In this document: in pieces, positions 35,854 through 47,943 of the stretch
How the letters are laid out: each line of letters starts with the position of its first letter
How positions within the stretch are numbered: the stretch's first letter is position 1
From: Sambucus nigra
Lineage: Eukaryota > Streptophyta > Magnoliopsida > Dipsacales > Adoxaceae
Length of the DNA stretch: 64,000 nucleotides
Direction of reading: 5' to 3'
Assembly (NCBI GenBank): GCA_949130495.1
Contig: OX422210.1
Span: 502,735,760-502,799,759 of the forward strand
Made by a program: the position numbers and the translations under genes
Notes under the pieces: generated by a model
Told to the model about the DNA's origin: nothing
What the model saw: only the letters and a program-made list of their open reading frames with translations
Databases searched by the model: none

Positions 35854-36937
35854 TGTAAGGACATATTTTCATATGTCCGTTATCAATTTGTTATGTCATA
35901 TACCGATACACCATCGAAGAGCATTCAAGAGACATCTACATCAAAGACGGATCCAAATTACTTAAGTTCTTCATCATTCAAGACTCCGCGAAGTTTACTT
36001 TGGTAAGGTTATGTTTTAAATACATTTACTTTTCACTTAGAGCTTTGGGGATATTTTTACAAAATATTTTCTAAGTTTTGGAGTGGACTTTTTCGTCAAA
36101 ATTTGAGAATGAGTATTTTTTCTAAGTGTTGAAGCGGACATTAAAATAATAATTTTTCTCCGCAGTCGTTCGAGCGACATAGCATGTCATTCACGCGAGA
36201 TAGCATGTCGCGCGATCTCGTTCGAACGACAGTTGTCCTTCGTTCGAGCGACTTGCTGATCTCGTTCGAACAAGCTCTGTTTTCGAGGCGGCGCGTTTTC
36301 CTATAAATACTCATTATTTGGTAACGTTTTTATGAAGAAGTCACAACATTTTGACGAACAGAAATACTGTGAAAGCAGAATCCTTTTTGGCTTCTTCCTT
36401 TAGGGTTTTAATCCCTTTTTGTTTTCAATTCACAAAACTCCCATATGATTTAATGAATTGTTTTGGTGTTCAAGAACACAACTTTTACCCTTGTTTATTC
36501 TTTGTGGGGAGAGCTCTACAACCGACAGTTGCGTGCTATTGTGGAGGGAGTCCTTATAAAGTTCACTCTTGTGGAGAAGCTGTTTTTCTTCTTCACTGCT
36601 GCCCTCCTGGAAAGGGAAAGTTTCAGTCGAGACATCGAAACCGACACATGCGGGTATTTCGGATGTCACCCTATTTCATTGTAATCCGTGTAAGCCATTT
36701 TCTTACAAATTATAGTTAAATAAAAGGTTTTGCCCCTTTGGGGGATTTTTTCTGAAATTGTTTGTTTTATCCTGCATGCTTTATTTTATTGGATAAATCA
36801 TCTAGATGCGTGTTTTAGGGTTTAACTAAAATTTGGGATTAATTAAAATTGGATTTTATTTGAGAAGTTGCAATATTTTCACTGTAGCGATTCTACAAAT
36901 TGGTATCAGAGCTTATTTAAGCGATCACCACTTTACA
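35854..36937 (+). repeat. S3 3' LTR
   Basis: 1084 bp, nearly identical to the 5' LTR, followed by CTAAC (36938-36942). Confidence 0.95.
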
Positions 36938-38539
36938 CTAACTGACGAATAAACCATCGGCCACCAAAGTAAATGGTCCAACAACAATCATCCAACAACT
37001 AAATAAATAAATCGGAAAACTGTACTGAAAAGTTTGGGCGACAAGTCCTAAGTAAAACTAAAATCGATAGATGATTCCTACTCTAGGAAAGAATGAACGA
37101 TGCGTCTAATCCAAGCTCCTGCTAGCATCCACATGTGTCGCAGCTACGTTTCCATGTAATAGAAGATCAAGTATGGCATCCCTATGGCTGGACACCTAAA
37201 AGGTTTTGAAAATAGTTTTATAGCAAGGGTTAGAACCCAAAATATTTTGAAAATATTTAGCAAGTGAATTAACTGCAGTAATTAAAAATGTATGAATGCG
37301 CTTCATATTTAAGTTAGTGTCTCACTCTCTTGAGGACATACTCACCCCTCCACTAATGTGCACACCTAACGGTTACCTTAATCCCACCTAGTTGTACTAC
37401 CCCGTTCAACTAGTCCGAGTATAACCCTCCCTTGCCTTCCTACTCTAAACCGAGTATTATTATTCATAGGTTATAAGTTATCTCTCCAATTAACCTAATT
37501 AATTCCTTTTAAATAACGTCATATAACCGTGACACAAGTTATATAAAGTAAATACATCCCACACTATATTATTACCCGTATATAATATTTAATACCATTA
37601 TATACATATCTTTACTAAAACATCCACACATATATCATCTGTATATCCATCCTTCTGAGTATACCCTCGTCGGATGATTTCCTCTAAAGTACTATCATAA
37701 TAGGTATTCTCACTTAAGCTAGTTACCCAAGTCGGAATCGCTCACCAACTTGGCCTAAAATATCAACGTAGTGGAGGCAGTCATATTCCTTCCCTGAAAG
37801 TGAGATAAGCGCCTCACCCATATACCGGACGCTATGACCTGGGGATATACTCGCCCTACTCCTCAAGCTAGGGGATTCACCCACATCGCGCAACCTCCCT
37901 TGACAGCACTAGAGTATATAAATTAAATAAATATCTAGTCACTTATATTTAATAGCACACACAACATATATATATGTACTATCACCACACTGTATATATA
38001 TTATAAACCCCGGCTTTACCGTGTACTTAAATTCGTAACACTAGCCTATATATACACGAGTGTATAGTCTGACTCTAATTTAATTAATTAGTTTCACTAT
38101 AATTAATTAATTTAAAGTAGCGTCACTCAACAACATTACCGGGACATTTTCCCTCGATCCGAAACTTAACCCTTTAGAATTTATTTCACCAAATTTAGTT
38201 AATAAGATTGACACTCTTATTAAATTTAATATTCCTTAATACTCATCCCATAAGACTCCAAGTATTAAATTTTATTCAATTTCTATCAATTAAATTCATC
38301 CTTAAGATACTAGCCCGTTTGCTAAATTCATCCGAAATTCCCATTCGAATACGTTCATATATTTTCGTGCGTCGTTCATTCTAAATACTCCCAAATTCAT
38401 ACCCCGGATTCATCCCTATCTAATAAAAGGATAAATAGTGTTCCTCGGTATTTTTCCAAAGTTCTTCACTCATCTACGGTGATATCCAAATAATCCAAAC
38501 TTCTTTCTTCCTAAAGTTGTCGGTCTCGCGCACCCTTTC

Positions 38540-39624
38540 TGAGAAGTCGTAACAGTGAGACTGTGTGATAATTGATTTAAATTCGCAACTTTCTACGTTG
38601 GCACACTTATTTAATTAGTGTCTATTTTTAAACCAAAATAAATCAGCCCCAAGTCATTCAGCTGCGTGTGTGCATGTGTCAAACCATAAAATAAATAAAG
38701 CATGCGACACAAGCTTAAGGAAAAATCCCCGCAGGGCAAAACCTTTTTATTTCTAGAACTTTGAAAAGTTTACAAGACCATTGACTTACATACCAACTTG
38801 CATCGCCCACAAGAGTAACGCACAGTGTCTTTGTCAAACCTTCAAAGCAACGGCTAGAAATCTGCAGTGGTTCACGCGCAGCTATACCACAAGGACCGCA
38901 ATCCTAGACGCGCAGTCTGAAATCTTCACAAGGACTCCCTCCACAATAGCACACAGTTGTCGTTTGTAGATCTCTTCCCACAAAGAATAAGTAAGGGAAA
39001 AAGTTGTGTTCTTGAACACCAAAACAATTCACTAAAGCAAGATGGGAGCTTTGTGAATTATAAACAAAAGAGGATTAAACCCCTAAAAGAATAAGCCTAA
39101 AGAATACTGCTTTGGCAGTGTTTCTGTTCTGGAAAACGTATGGACTTCTTAATGAAAACGTTACCATTTAGTGAGTATTTATACAAAAACGCACCGCCTC
39201 AAAATTCGAGCTCGTTCAAAGGAGAAGCATATGTCGCTCGAACGAAGTACGCATGTCATTCAAACGACATCACGCGACTTCCAATCTCGTTCAACAAGAT
39301 GCTGATCTCGCGCGGACGACCTGGGCGTCAAAATCGAGGTCCGTTTCAAAACTTAGAAAAAATACTCATTCTCAATATTTGACGAAAAAGTCCGCTCCAA
39401 CGCTTAGAAAATATTTTGTAAAAATTTCCCAAAATCTCTAAGTGAAAAGTAAAGGTATTTAAAACATAACCTTACTAAAGTAAACTTTGCGGAGCCTTAA
39501 ATGATGAAGAACTTGAGTAATTCGGATCCGTCTTTGATGTAGTTGTCTCTTGAATGCTCTTCCACGATGTAACGGTATATGACATAATAAATTGATAACG
39601 GACCTATGAAAATATGTCCTTACA
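38540..39624 (-). repeat. S4 3' LTR
   Basis: 1085 bp, plus-strand ends tgagaagtcg and gtccttaca. On the minus strand TATAAATAC is at 39183-39175 with the palindrome array just upstream (39210-39320). Confidence 0.95.
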
Positions 39625-41190
39625 AATCTCCCCCTATGTCTATGCCGGTACATACATAAAAAATCCGAATTATCAAATACCAAATTGCCTATACAAATCT
39701 ACCCTCCCATGAATAAATTTGCAAGACTTCAAAACTGTTCTTCAATCATCTTCGCCAAATCTCAAAGCATTTCTCATCAGGGTGTGCAACATATCAATCT
39801 TCAATTTTGTACCTACACACATGAGATAAAGCAAAAACCTTCGTGACGCATCGAGTTTGAAATGATATAAGAATAAAGTATTAATAATCAAATCTCCCCC
39901 ATAATGCAAAAACTCCCCCATAACTGATAATTCTTTCTCCCCCTTTTTATGATGTCCCCAAATAGACAGATAAGAAGAAGAAAAAAATCAAAACATGGAG
40001 TGTCACGACAAAGTGAATAGCAAACAAAGATCAAGCTATGCGCATGCAAAGGTATGTCCCCAAAAAATTCACAAACTATTTTTGGATTTTTTAATTTTTT
40101 TTATACAAAAATAGGATACAAAAAAAATCACACCATGGATTTAAACTCAAACAACCAAGTCATGGAAACGAAATGAATAGGTGTGAACACATTCGATAAG
40201 AAAATCAACTCAATCAATCATATGTGCACGATGAATACGTGTACCCCTAACGAATGAACATCAAAAGAATCCTTAGTGTAAAAATTTGTTGAATTTAAAT
40301 GACATCGTCTTATGCAAATCAACAAATCAAAGTCAAAATGATTTTCACCCCAATAACGTCCAAAACTATGTAGCGCATTTTCAAGCATTTCAAGGACGTG
40401 CAAACCCGTTTAAATTATCCAACCAAACTCCCTCAAATATATTTTCTTTTAGAGGTGAATAAACTAAATTCTCAAACTTTGGAGAATTGGTGCAAAAACC
40501 TAAATGGCCCATAATTTGGCATGAATTTCTTTTTATTGCCTTTAAATTTTTTCGGGCTCTTTTAACCTCTTAGGACATCAGATAATAAAATTCCTCCATT
40601 TTTTAGGTCCAATTTAACGGTGGCTTAGTATTCGCAAAGGCAAAATGAACCTTTCGCAACCCTTCCCCATTTTCAAACAAAGCACACAAACTCACAAAAC
40701 GGTTTTTATATGCACAATTTCCTTATCAAAATTTATCGCACTTGGTTCATTTTTAAGGACAGGATTGAAGTGAAAACACCCAACCAATATGTGATAAGAC
40801 AAGCATAATAATCAAACAAACCCGTGCATGTGTGCAATAATGGAAACATGAGTCAAGCATGTAGGAAGTAACACTTAATTACATCTTAATGACTCCAAAC
40901 ATTATAAAGCACATGGATGAATTGACCTATTATCTCAAAACACTATCAAATAGTCACATGAAAATAAAGGAATGATGTTGTGACTCGGTCATCCTAAGTC
41001 TTCATCCATAAACGGTGCAAGCAAAATACAAAAATATTTTTTGATTTTTCAAAAATTTTGTCAAAATTAAATCTTTTTGTATTTTTCAAAAATTTTCAAA
41101 AGCAAAAATCTATACAAAAAGTACATGTCACAACGCTAGCAAAAATATATCAAAAAGTATAACTAGCGTATAACAAACATGCAAACACAA
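39625..41190 (-). other. S4 3' non-coding region with polypurine tracts
   Basis: No gene is seen. On the minus strand purine tracts lie next to the LTR (complement aatctccccctatg, 39625-39638) and at about 39893-39905, 39910-39920 and 39942-39953, a spacing like that in S3. Confidence 0.75.
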
Positions 41191-42064
41191 TCATCTATAT
41201 GATATGGAAAGAGAAGAATTATGTGCAAGCAAATGAGAATCAACTATTCTAAAATCTAGTGTATCCAAAAGTGATTTCCTAATCCAAACAGATGTAACAC
41301 GTCGACACGGGGTTTTGGGAACCCACAAAACACTATACTTCGAATTCCTAGGATCTCTTCCAAGATCAAAACAAAAATGCCTAAGGTGACCTTTCCGACC
41401 ACAATATGAACATGTGTAAACGGGTGGAACGACACCTAAAGTGTGATCTTTTCTAACATCCTTTGGAACGGTTGACCCTCTAAAATAAATAATGGTTTTG
41501 GCTTTAGCACTAGAAGAATGAGAATAAGATGAGCCATTACCGTCACTATCAAACCTACTTGAGTCAGTCAAATCATTTTTTAACTTCAAAATTTTTGACT
41601 CGAGCAAAGAATTACTCTTCCAAAGACAGTGATTTCTTTTTCAAATTTTCAATTAAATATAACAGTTTATCACGCTCCCCCTCAATTAAAACAAACTTAT
41701 CCCTAAGAGTCTTTTCATGTGCTGTAAAATCATCGATTAATTTTTTATCCTCGACGGCACAAACGGGAACCCTAGAATTTTTTAAGTCCTTCAATTCATT
41801 CTCTAAAACTAGGACTTTCTCATCACTCTTCTTTTTGGCAATTTTCAAAAAATTAAAATCAATACACAAATTACCAAAGTGCTCACGACAAATATCACTT
41901 TGAGTTTGAAACACTTGCAAATATTCAATCTTACTTTTAAAGAGAGAATTTTCTTTTTCCAAAACTTTAATTCTTTTGCAAAGTTTCAAATTCAAAATTT
42001 TTAATTTTTCAGCACGGTCGTGAACTTTTTCAAAAATAGGCTCCTCATTAAATGGGCGTACCAT
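41191..42064 (-). pseudogene. S4 coiled-coil / zinc-knuckle gag derivative
   Basis: ATG at 42064-42062, MVRPFNEEPIFEKVHD, aligned with the S3 start. About 150 residues of coiled coil (LNLKLCKRIKVLEKEN, VLENELKDLKN) end at a stop near 41612. A one-base shift then joins the second part, read to 41191, with LKLKNDLTDSSRFDSD, a perfect knuckle CSYCGRKGHLRHFC (about 41363-41404) and the tail ending SSLSISYR. In S3 the two parts are one frame, so the shift here is a defect. There is no capsid-type domain upstream; the leader is too short to hold one. Confidence 0.78.
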
Positions 42065-42165
42065 TGAAACAATTGCGATTTTTCACAAAACTGATTTTTT
42101 TAAAAAAAAATCAATATCACACGATTTTGCAAAAAATAGGAATACACGATAAATTAGCGTAACCC

Positions 42166-42271
42166 GCTCTGATACCAATTTGTCGACGTGAGAAGTCAAA
42201 TTGTAACAAAAAATAAATCCTTGAAAAAAACAGGATCACGTGATAAATTAGCGTAACCCGCTCTGATACCA
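42166..42271 (-). other. S4 tandem primer-binding sites
   Basis: Gctctgatacca, the complement of the initiator tRNA-Met site, occurs at 42260-42271, next to the LTR, and again at 42166-42177. The period is 94 bp, and each is followed on the minus strand by gggttacgctaatttatc. Before the inner copy lies gacttctca, like the LTR end. Confidence 0.9.
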
Positions 42272-42273
42272 AT

Positions 42274-43360
42274 TTGAGAAGTCGTAACAGTGAGACTGTG
42301 TGATAATTGATTTAAATTCGCAACTTTCTACGTTGGCACACTTATTTAATTAGTGTCTATTTTTAAACCAAAATAAATCAGCCCCAAGTCATTCACCTGC
42401 GTGTGTGCGTGTATCAAACCATAAAATAAATAAAGCACGCGACAAAAGCTTAAGGAAAAATCCCCGCAGGGCAAAACCTTTTTATTTCTAGAACTTTGAA
42501 AAGTTTACAAGACCATTGACTTACATACCAACTTGCATCGCCCACAAGAGTAACGCACGGTGTCTTCGTCAAACCTTCAAAGCAACGGCTAGAAATCTGC
42601 AGTGGTTCACGCGCAGCTATACCACAAGGACCGCAATCCTAGACACGCAATCTGAAATCTTCACAAGGACTCCCCCCACAATAGCACATAGCTGTTGGTT
42701 GTAGAGCTTTTCTCACAAAGAATAAACAAGGGCAAAAGTTGAGTTCTTGAACACCAAAAAAATTCACTAAAGCAAGATGGGAGTTTTGTGAATTGTAAAC
42801 AAAAGAGGATTAAACCCCTAAAAGAAGAAGCCTAAAGAATACTTCTTTGGCAGTGTTTCTGTTCTGGAAAATGTATGGACTTCTTAATGAAAACGTTACC
42901 ATTTAGTGAGTATTTATACAAAAATGCACCGCCTCGAAATTCGAGCTCGTTCGAACGAGAAGCATATGTCGCTCGAACGAAGTACGCATGTCGTTCAAAC
43001 GACATCGCGCGACTTCCAATCTCGTTCGAACGAGATGCTGATCTCGCGCGAACGACCTGGGCGTCAAAATCGAGGTCCGCTTCAAAACTTAGAAAAAATA
43101 CTTATTCTCAATATTTGACGAAAAAGTCCGCTCCAACACTTAAAAAATATTTTGTAAAAATCTCCCAAAAGCTCTAAGTGAAAAGTAAAGGTATTTAAAA
43201 CATAACTTTACCAAAGTAAACTTCGCGGAGCCTTGAATGATGAAGAACTTGAGGAATTCGGATCCGTCTTTGATGTAAATGTCTCTTGAATACTCTTCGA
43301 CGGTGTAGCGGTATATGACATAATAAATTGATAACGAACCTATGAAAATATGTCCTTACA
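42274..43360 (-). repeat. S4 5' LTR
   Basis: 1087 bp, very similar to the left LTR. TATA box on the minus strand at 42918-42910; the palindrome array is at 42946-43060 and includes tcgttcgaacga perfectly. Confidence 0.95.
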
Positions 43361-44494
43361 CTTTCGTAGAAAAATCATTATAAATTCAAAAAAATTAAAA
43401 AAATACGAGGTCGGCGCCCACGTGACCGTGATGAAAAGATATACAATCTCATGTTTTACAATAACTGAAGGGGTCGATCGATCTATGGACCAGATATTCA
43501 TCTTCTTCTCTGAATCTGTCGTACAACCAAGCTTTTTATCCACTCTCCCACTATTATTCCATCATAACCAATAATATTTAACACATGGAAAATGTTATAA
43601 ACCTCCTAGAGACCTTAAATTCATAATTGATTTTCATAATTTTGAACTTTCCCGGTTCGGGTATTTTTCGAGTTTTACTCATTCGATTTTCAATTCATCA
43701 TCATAGTTCCAAATCAGATGCCCAATAGACATTGGTTCATACTAAAATTTGATTTCCATGATTTCATTACCATATAAAAACATTAATTGAGTATCAAATG
43801 CACATAATTTTCCCAATTCATTAAAACCCATTTTCATGTAAATCCCACACCCAAAAATGAATTTTGGTTTGCACCTCCCATAATATGAATTGGTTATCAT
43901 ATATTTAAGAATCACAACAGTTAATCATTTGCCTCTAATTGTTCGTAGAGTCTGATCCGTTAGTGTAGATAAAGAGTTGATGAAGAACACCCAATTTGTC
44001 CCTCGATTTGTCTCCTAAAGATCCCCAATTTGTTCTCCACTTGCTTCCTCCGTTTTTCTCTCAAGCCCTTATGTTTAGAATTTGTTAACTGTCGTTCAAC
44101 ACTCCCTCAATTAGGTTTAAAATCCCTAATCACGTTTTTAGTCATATGGGCCTAATTAAAATGGTCCAAATCCCCCGTGTGGGCCCGACTATGTCTAAAA
44201 ATACTCCAAGACCCGATTACTACTCCCGGGTACACTTTTCTGACTATCTCGACCCATTCGGACTCAACCGTGCACTCAGAATTGTCATCCGAAATACTTT
44301 ATAATATTTCCAAATTTCGATCTCAAAAATGCGACACATAATAATTTGAACAATTAAACTTAGAGCCGCTAAAAGTTAGAATAATTCTTCCCACTCCAAT
44401 AAATTCTCCAGATCATAATTTTCTCCAATTTAAATAATTTTATTTCCCCCAAAAATAATTAAATACCAAATCCTCAAAATTACGGGGTGTTACA

Positions 44495-45004
44495 GAGGGC
44501 TTCACACTCACAAACTCCCCTGGAATTTTTACACAAATGCCTTTTAAAACATTGATTTTTATATAAAAAAAAAAGATACCAAAACATTTAGTAAAAGAAA
44601 ACATATAGAATGATTTTAAGAAAATATTTAATCAATTTGTTTTGTTAATCATTTAAACTTCCAACTCCTATAGGTCAATTTACCTTCATCATAAATGAGA
44701 TCGTGTGATTCTGAGAATAAAAAAGGTACGACTTTAAGATTTTATACTCTGAAGAAGCTTTCTAGTATAACAAGGACCTTAAGGACGGACACATCAAAAT
44801 GTGTTTTGAAAATTGGAATAAAACAACCTAACAAGCGATGACACATGAGTTTAATATACTTGATAAAATATTTAAGACCTAATTATGAATATGCAGTGGT
44901 GATTTCCTTTGTTTTAATTGTGAATATATGTATTAATTTTGTTTAATCTGTTGTGCATATATTTAAGCAGTAAACAAAAACTTTTATTAAGAATATACAA
45001 TTTA
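44495..45004. other. AT-rich DNA, nothing recognised
   Basis: Follows the T3 LTR end. No ORF, repeat or element end is seen. Confidence 0.5.
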
Positions 45005-46010
45005 AAAGGGTTTTTTACTTATCCCTAGTTCTTAATGTCTTATTTGACTTAACCCCCACTTTATTAATCTATTTGGTATAACCCCTAAATTTTCAACATC
45101 GTTACGATTTGTTAAAAAAATCATATTTGCAAATTAGATTAAATGCCCTAAATTTTTTTTTTTCACAAAAGTACCCTTCTATTTTAACATTTAAAATACT
45201 CTCTCTCACTTCATATTCTTCCCCCAAATCCAAATTCATCAAAAACCTCAATTAAAAAACTCAAATCAAAATTGAAGCAATAAAGACTTTTCGCATCGAC
45301 ATTGGATAATCTAGCCCTAAAAAAATTATCTTCCTTGAAAAAAAGCACCTCCAACCTCCAGCTGTCCAATATGTGATGATTTGTCCTATCTTTTTTTAGA
45401 TAAGAGAAAGGTAGGCATTCCTATTTTTTATTCTTCGATATCCAATTGAGTTATGCTATTGATTTATAGGTGGACTTCATGATCTTGAACTGTACTTATA
45501 CTTTGGAATTTACTTTTCTTGCTGAAACTACAATAAAAGAATATGGTAAGGACAAAAATGAAGAAAAAGAGTTTGTTCTCTTCTTCTTTTGCTTGATTTA
45601 TGTCAATTTGGGGAAGTGTTCAATTTCATAAAGTGAAAGGAATATTTATACATTGCAAAAATAATGGAAGAACAAGAGTTTGTGTTAAAATAAAGGGTCT
45701 GGACTGAAGTTTAATGAATTGGATGGATCAATATTGATTTTCTTCACCTAAAGACGATAGAGAATAATTTGGATTTTAGAATGAAGGGGTCTGATGAAAA
45801 ATTAGGATTTTGATTTGAAGAAGAAGATAAAGTGAGAGAGAGTTTTAAATGTTAATATAAGAGTATTTTGGTCAAAACATCATTTAGGGGGTTAAGTCTA
45901 ATTTACAAATATAAAGTTTTTAATAAAGCGGTAACAGTGTTAAAAATTTGAGGGTTATGCCAATGCCAAAGAGATTAAGAATGTGAGAATTAAGTAAAAG
46001 AAGACATTAT
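45005..46010. mobile_element. Mutator-like element with long inverted repeats
   Basis: 45007-45215 and 45820-46008 are imperfect reverse complements over about 200 bp (for example ataacccctaaatttt with aaaaatttgagggttat, and ctctctctcac with gtgagagag). The ends are near ttttttacttat. The interior, about 600 bp, has no transposase. A 76-bp open segment at 45470-45545 lies between an AG and a GTAAG, as a captured exon would, but I do not recognise it. I could not find a convincing 9-bp target duplication. Confidence 0.6.
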
Positions 46011-46129
46011 GAAGTGAGAGTTAATTCAAAAAAATCCAAATTAAAATATATTGTTTTTATTTAAACTCTTCTTTTCATTCTGAAACCCGACACTTTAATT
46101 ACAGTGGTTGGAATAAAAATACCCATTAA

Positions 46130-46840
46130 ATATGGTTAATATTAAAGGGCTTTTAAGAAAAGTCCAACCTAGCCCAAAAGTGTATAAAAATATGATACCT
46201 CGCAAAATTTTATAAATTTGGTCCTTGTAATAAAAAGATCATTAAAATGACCAACATACCATTTGATAACCTATACAAAAAAGTTCATCAAATATTTAGA
46301 AGTTCATAACTTCAAATATACAAATCCAAAATTCACAAAATTTATATATTTGAAATTTACTCGTTGAGATCTATCAAACAACACCAATATTGAATAATTT
46401 TTCACAAAAAATTGATACAGATAAATTTACTATTTCACTAAAACCTCCATTTTAAATGGCGAAAACTCCATTTATTTCATCGAAAAACCTTCTTCTCCAG
46501 CATTGTCAATGGTGACATAAAAGGAAAGAAATAGACGAAGAGAGAGACGTAATTCGGCGAGGATTTCGACGGTCTCCGACGATGATTCCAGCATACTGTT
46601 CCCGTGAGGATTCCAATAGATGGGATGGGGTGGTTATGTGTTTATTTTCGAAAGGAGAGTGAGTTTTAAATGGGTATTTATAAGGGTATAAAAATGCCTA
46701 TTTAACTAAAATAAATAATAATTTACCTATTTTGTGTACTTCTATCTCTAAAATAAAGGGACCACATAAATAAATCCTTATTATACCTCTGATAGGGTAG
46801 TATTAGGGGTTTTAATGTCCATTAATGCAATCAGTTGCTA
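46130..46840. mobile_element. Possible second Mutator-like element
   Basis: The left part holds ataaatttggtccttgtaat and the right part, read on the other strand, atgtggtccctttatttt. Gttttaaatgggtatttata at about 46663 resembles the inner end of the neighbouring element. The inverted repeats are weak. The interior (46480-46610) is gene-leader-like (ggcgaggatttcgacgg) and may be a captured fragment. Confidence 0.3.
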
Positions 46841-47247
46841 TTACTAAAAATACTCCATTCCAACTGCATTTACTACCTCCACTCCCTAGGAAAAACAAAT
46901 AGCCGTTGAAATCAGAACACCCTACCATCAGTTCGTCTCCCCTCTATACAGTGTGTAGAAATGTTCATGCATATAAACTATTACTCTCCCATATATATCC
47001 ATACATAAATTATATTGGAATATGTAAAGATTTTTTTTACAACCTATATATTTTGAAGATTTAAACCTCCAAACTCTTCATTCATCTTTAGTTACTTCCA
47101 TCCTCTATCATACTCTGTTACGTTTCATTTTTTTCAAATATATTTCATCCATTTAATTTGTGCCTCAATTAATTACCAAATGTATTTTATACAGTGCTTT
47201 GGTTTGGCCTGTGCCTTTGCTTTCTGTTGAATCCTCGTTTAAACTAT

Positions 47248-47490
47248 GGTAATTTCAATTCCCCTGTCATCATATTCATTTGAACAAAAGTTTGTTTTTA
47301 AATTTTAGTTTTATGTGTTTAAATATTAGAAAAGTAAATTATGGCATTGAATGTTGCATATTTCAAACTTCATTGCTTCCATTCCCCTAACATCATATTC
47401 ATTGCAACATAACTTTATTTTTAATGTTATTGTTATGTGCTTAAATAATGGAAAGGTAAATTGTGCCATAGAATGTTTCATACTACATGT
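47248..47490. repeat. Two tandem copies, period about 123 bp
   Basis: Units at about 47248-47360 and 47373-47490 share attcccct..catcatattcatt, ttatgtg.ttaaata and ggaaagtaaatt-like words, with roughly three quarters identity. No gene is seen. Confidence 0.7.
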
Positions 47491-47943
47491 TTGTTTGTTT
47501 CACTCTTTCACTTTTAATTTCATTGAATGTTGATTTTTATGGAAGTTGATAAAATTTGATATCAACTATTACAAATTAGCGAAGTAATACTTGGGCAGTA
47601 AGTAATGTTATTCTTCTTAGAAAAAAATAATTTTTTTTATATAGATTAAGTACCCATATTGGTCATCATTAAGTACTTTTTTTAGGTTTTTAGATTTATC
47701 AAATTTCCTTTTGAATGTATGTTGATAATTTAATCTCTGAACCGATAGAGTTTAGGGTTTTGTTTGGTCTTATCTAGGACTGCACAATCATAAATTCTGC
47801 TATAAACCCTGATCTTAATTTATAAATTGAAGGCATATCTAAAAATTGATGAATATCCCTAAGTCATTGGATCATCAGGATCCTAAATAACTATTTATGA
47901 GTTTATATTAGTACATATGTTATAACATTCTTAGGCATACACC

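Larger units (their letters stand above)
32279..36937 (+). mobile_element. S3: short Sirevirus-like element without capsid region or pol
   Basis: 4659 bp. The LTRs are 32279-33361 and 35854-36937, with a perfect duplication CTAAC (32274-32278 and 36938-36942). The LTRs differ at few positions, so it is young. The internal region is only 2.5 kb: primer site, a short gag-like gene (33514-34392) and 1.5 kb of non-coding DNA with four polypurine tracts. The internal region is colinear with S4. It must use enzymes, and probably capsid, from other elements. Confidence 0.95.
38540..43360 (-). mobile_element. S4: short Sirevirus-like element without capsid region or pol
   Basis: 4821 bp. The LTRs are 38540-39624 and 42274-43360, with a perfect duplication CTTTC (38535-38539 and 43361-43365). 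The primer site complement is at 42260-42271 and the polypurine tract adjoins the left LTR, so it reads on the minus strand. It has the same plan as S3: gag derivative (41191-42064), then about 1.57 kb of non-coding DNA, no capsid region, no pol. The first part of its LTR matches S3 and the last part does not. Confidence 0.95.
32034..44494 (-). mobile_element. T3: Tekay-like 5' LTR, split by S3 and S4
   Basis: It starts tgtgacacccc next to the primer site and ends cggggtgttaca. The pieces 32034-32278, 36943-38539 and 43366-44494 total about 2.97 kb, a usual length for this clade. The target duplications of both insertions join the pieces exactly. It matches T1 over most of the last two pieces. 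On the minus strand TGTAACACCCCG is the start. The 3' LTR of this element is not seen in the window. No genes lie in the LTR pieces. Confidence 0.85.

Noticed and set aside
43366..44494. Possible separate LTR or gene piece right of S4
   Set aside because: Matching T1 and the CTTTC junction show it is the last piece of the T3 LTR.
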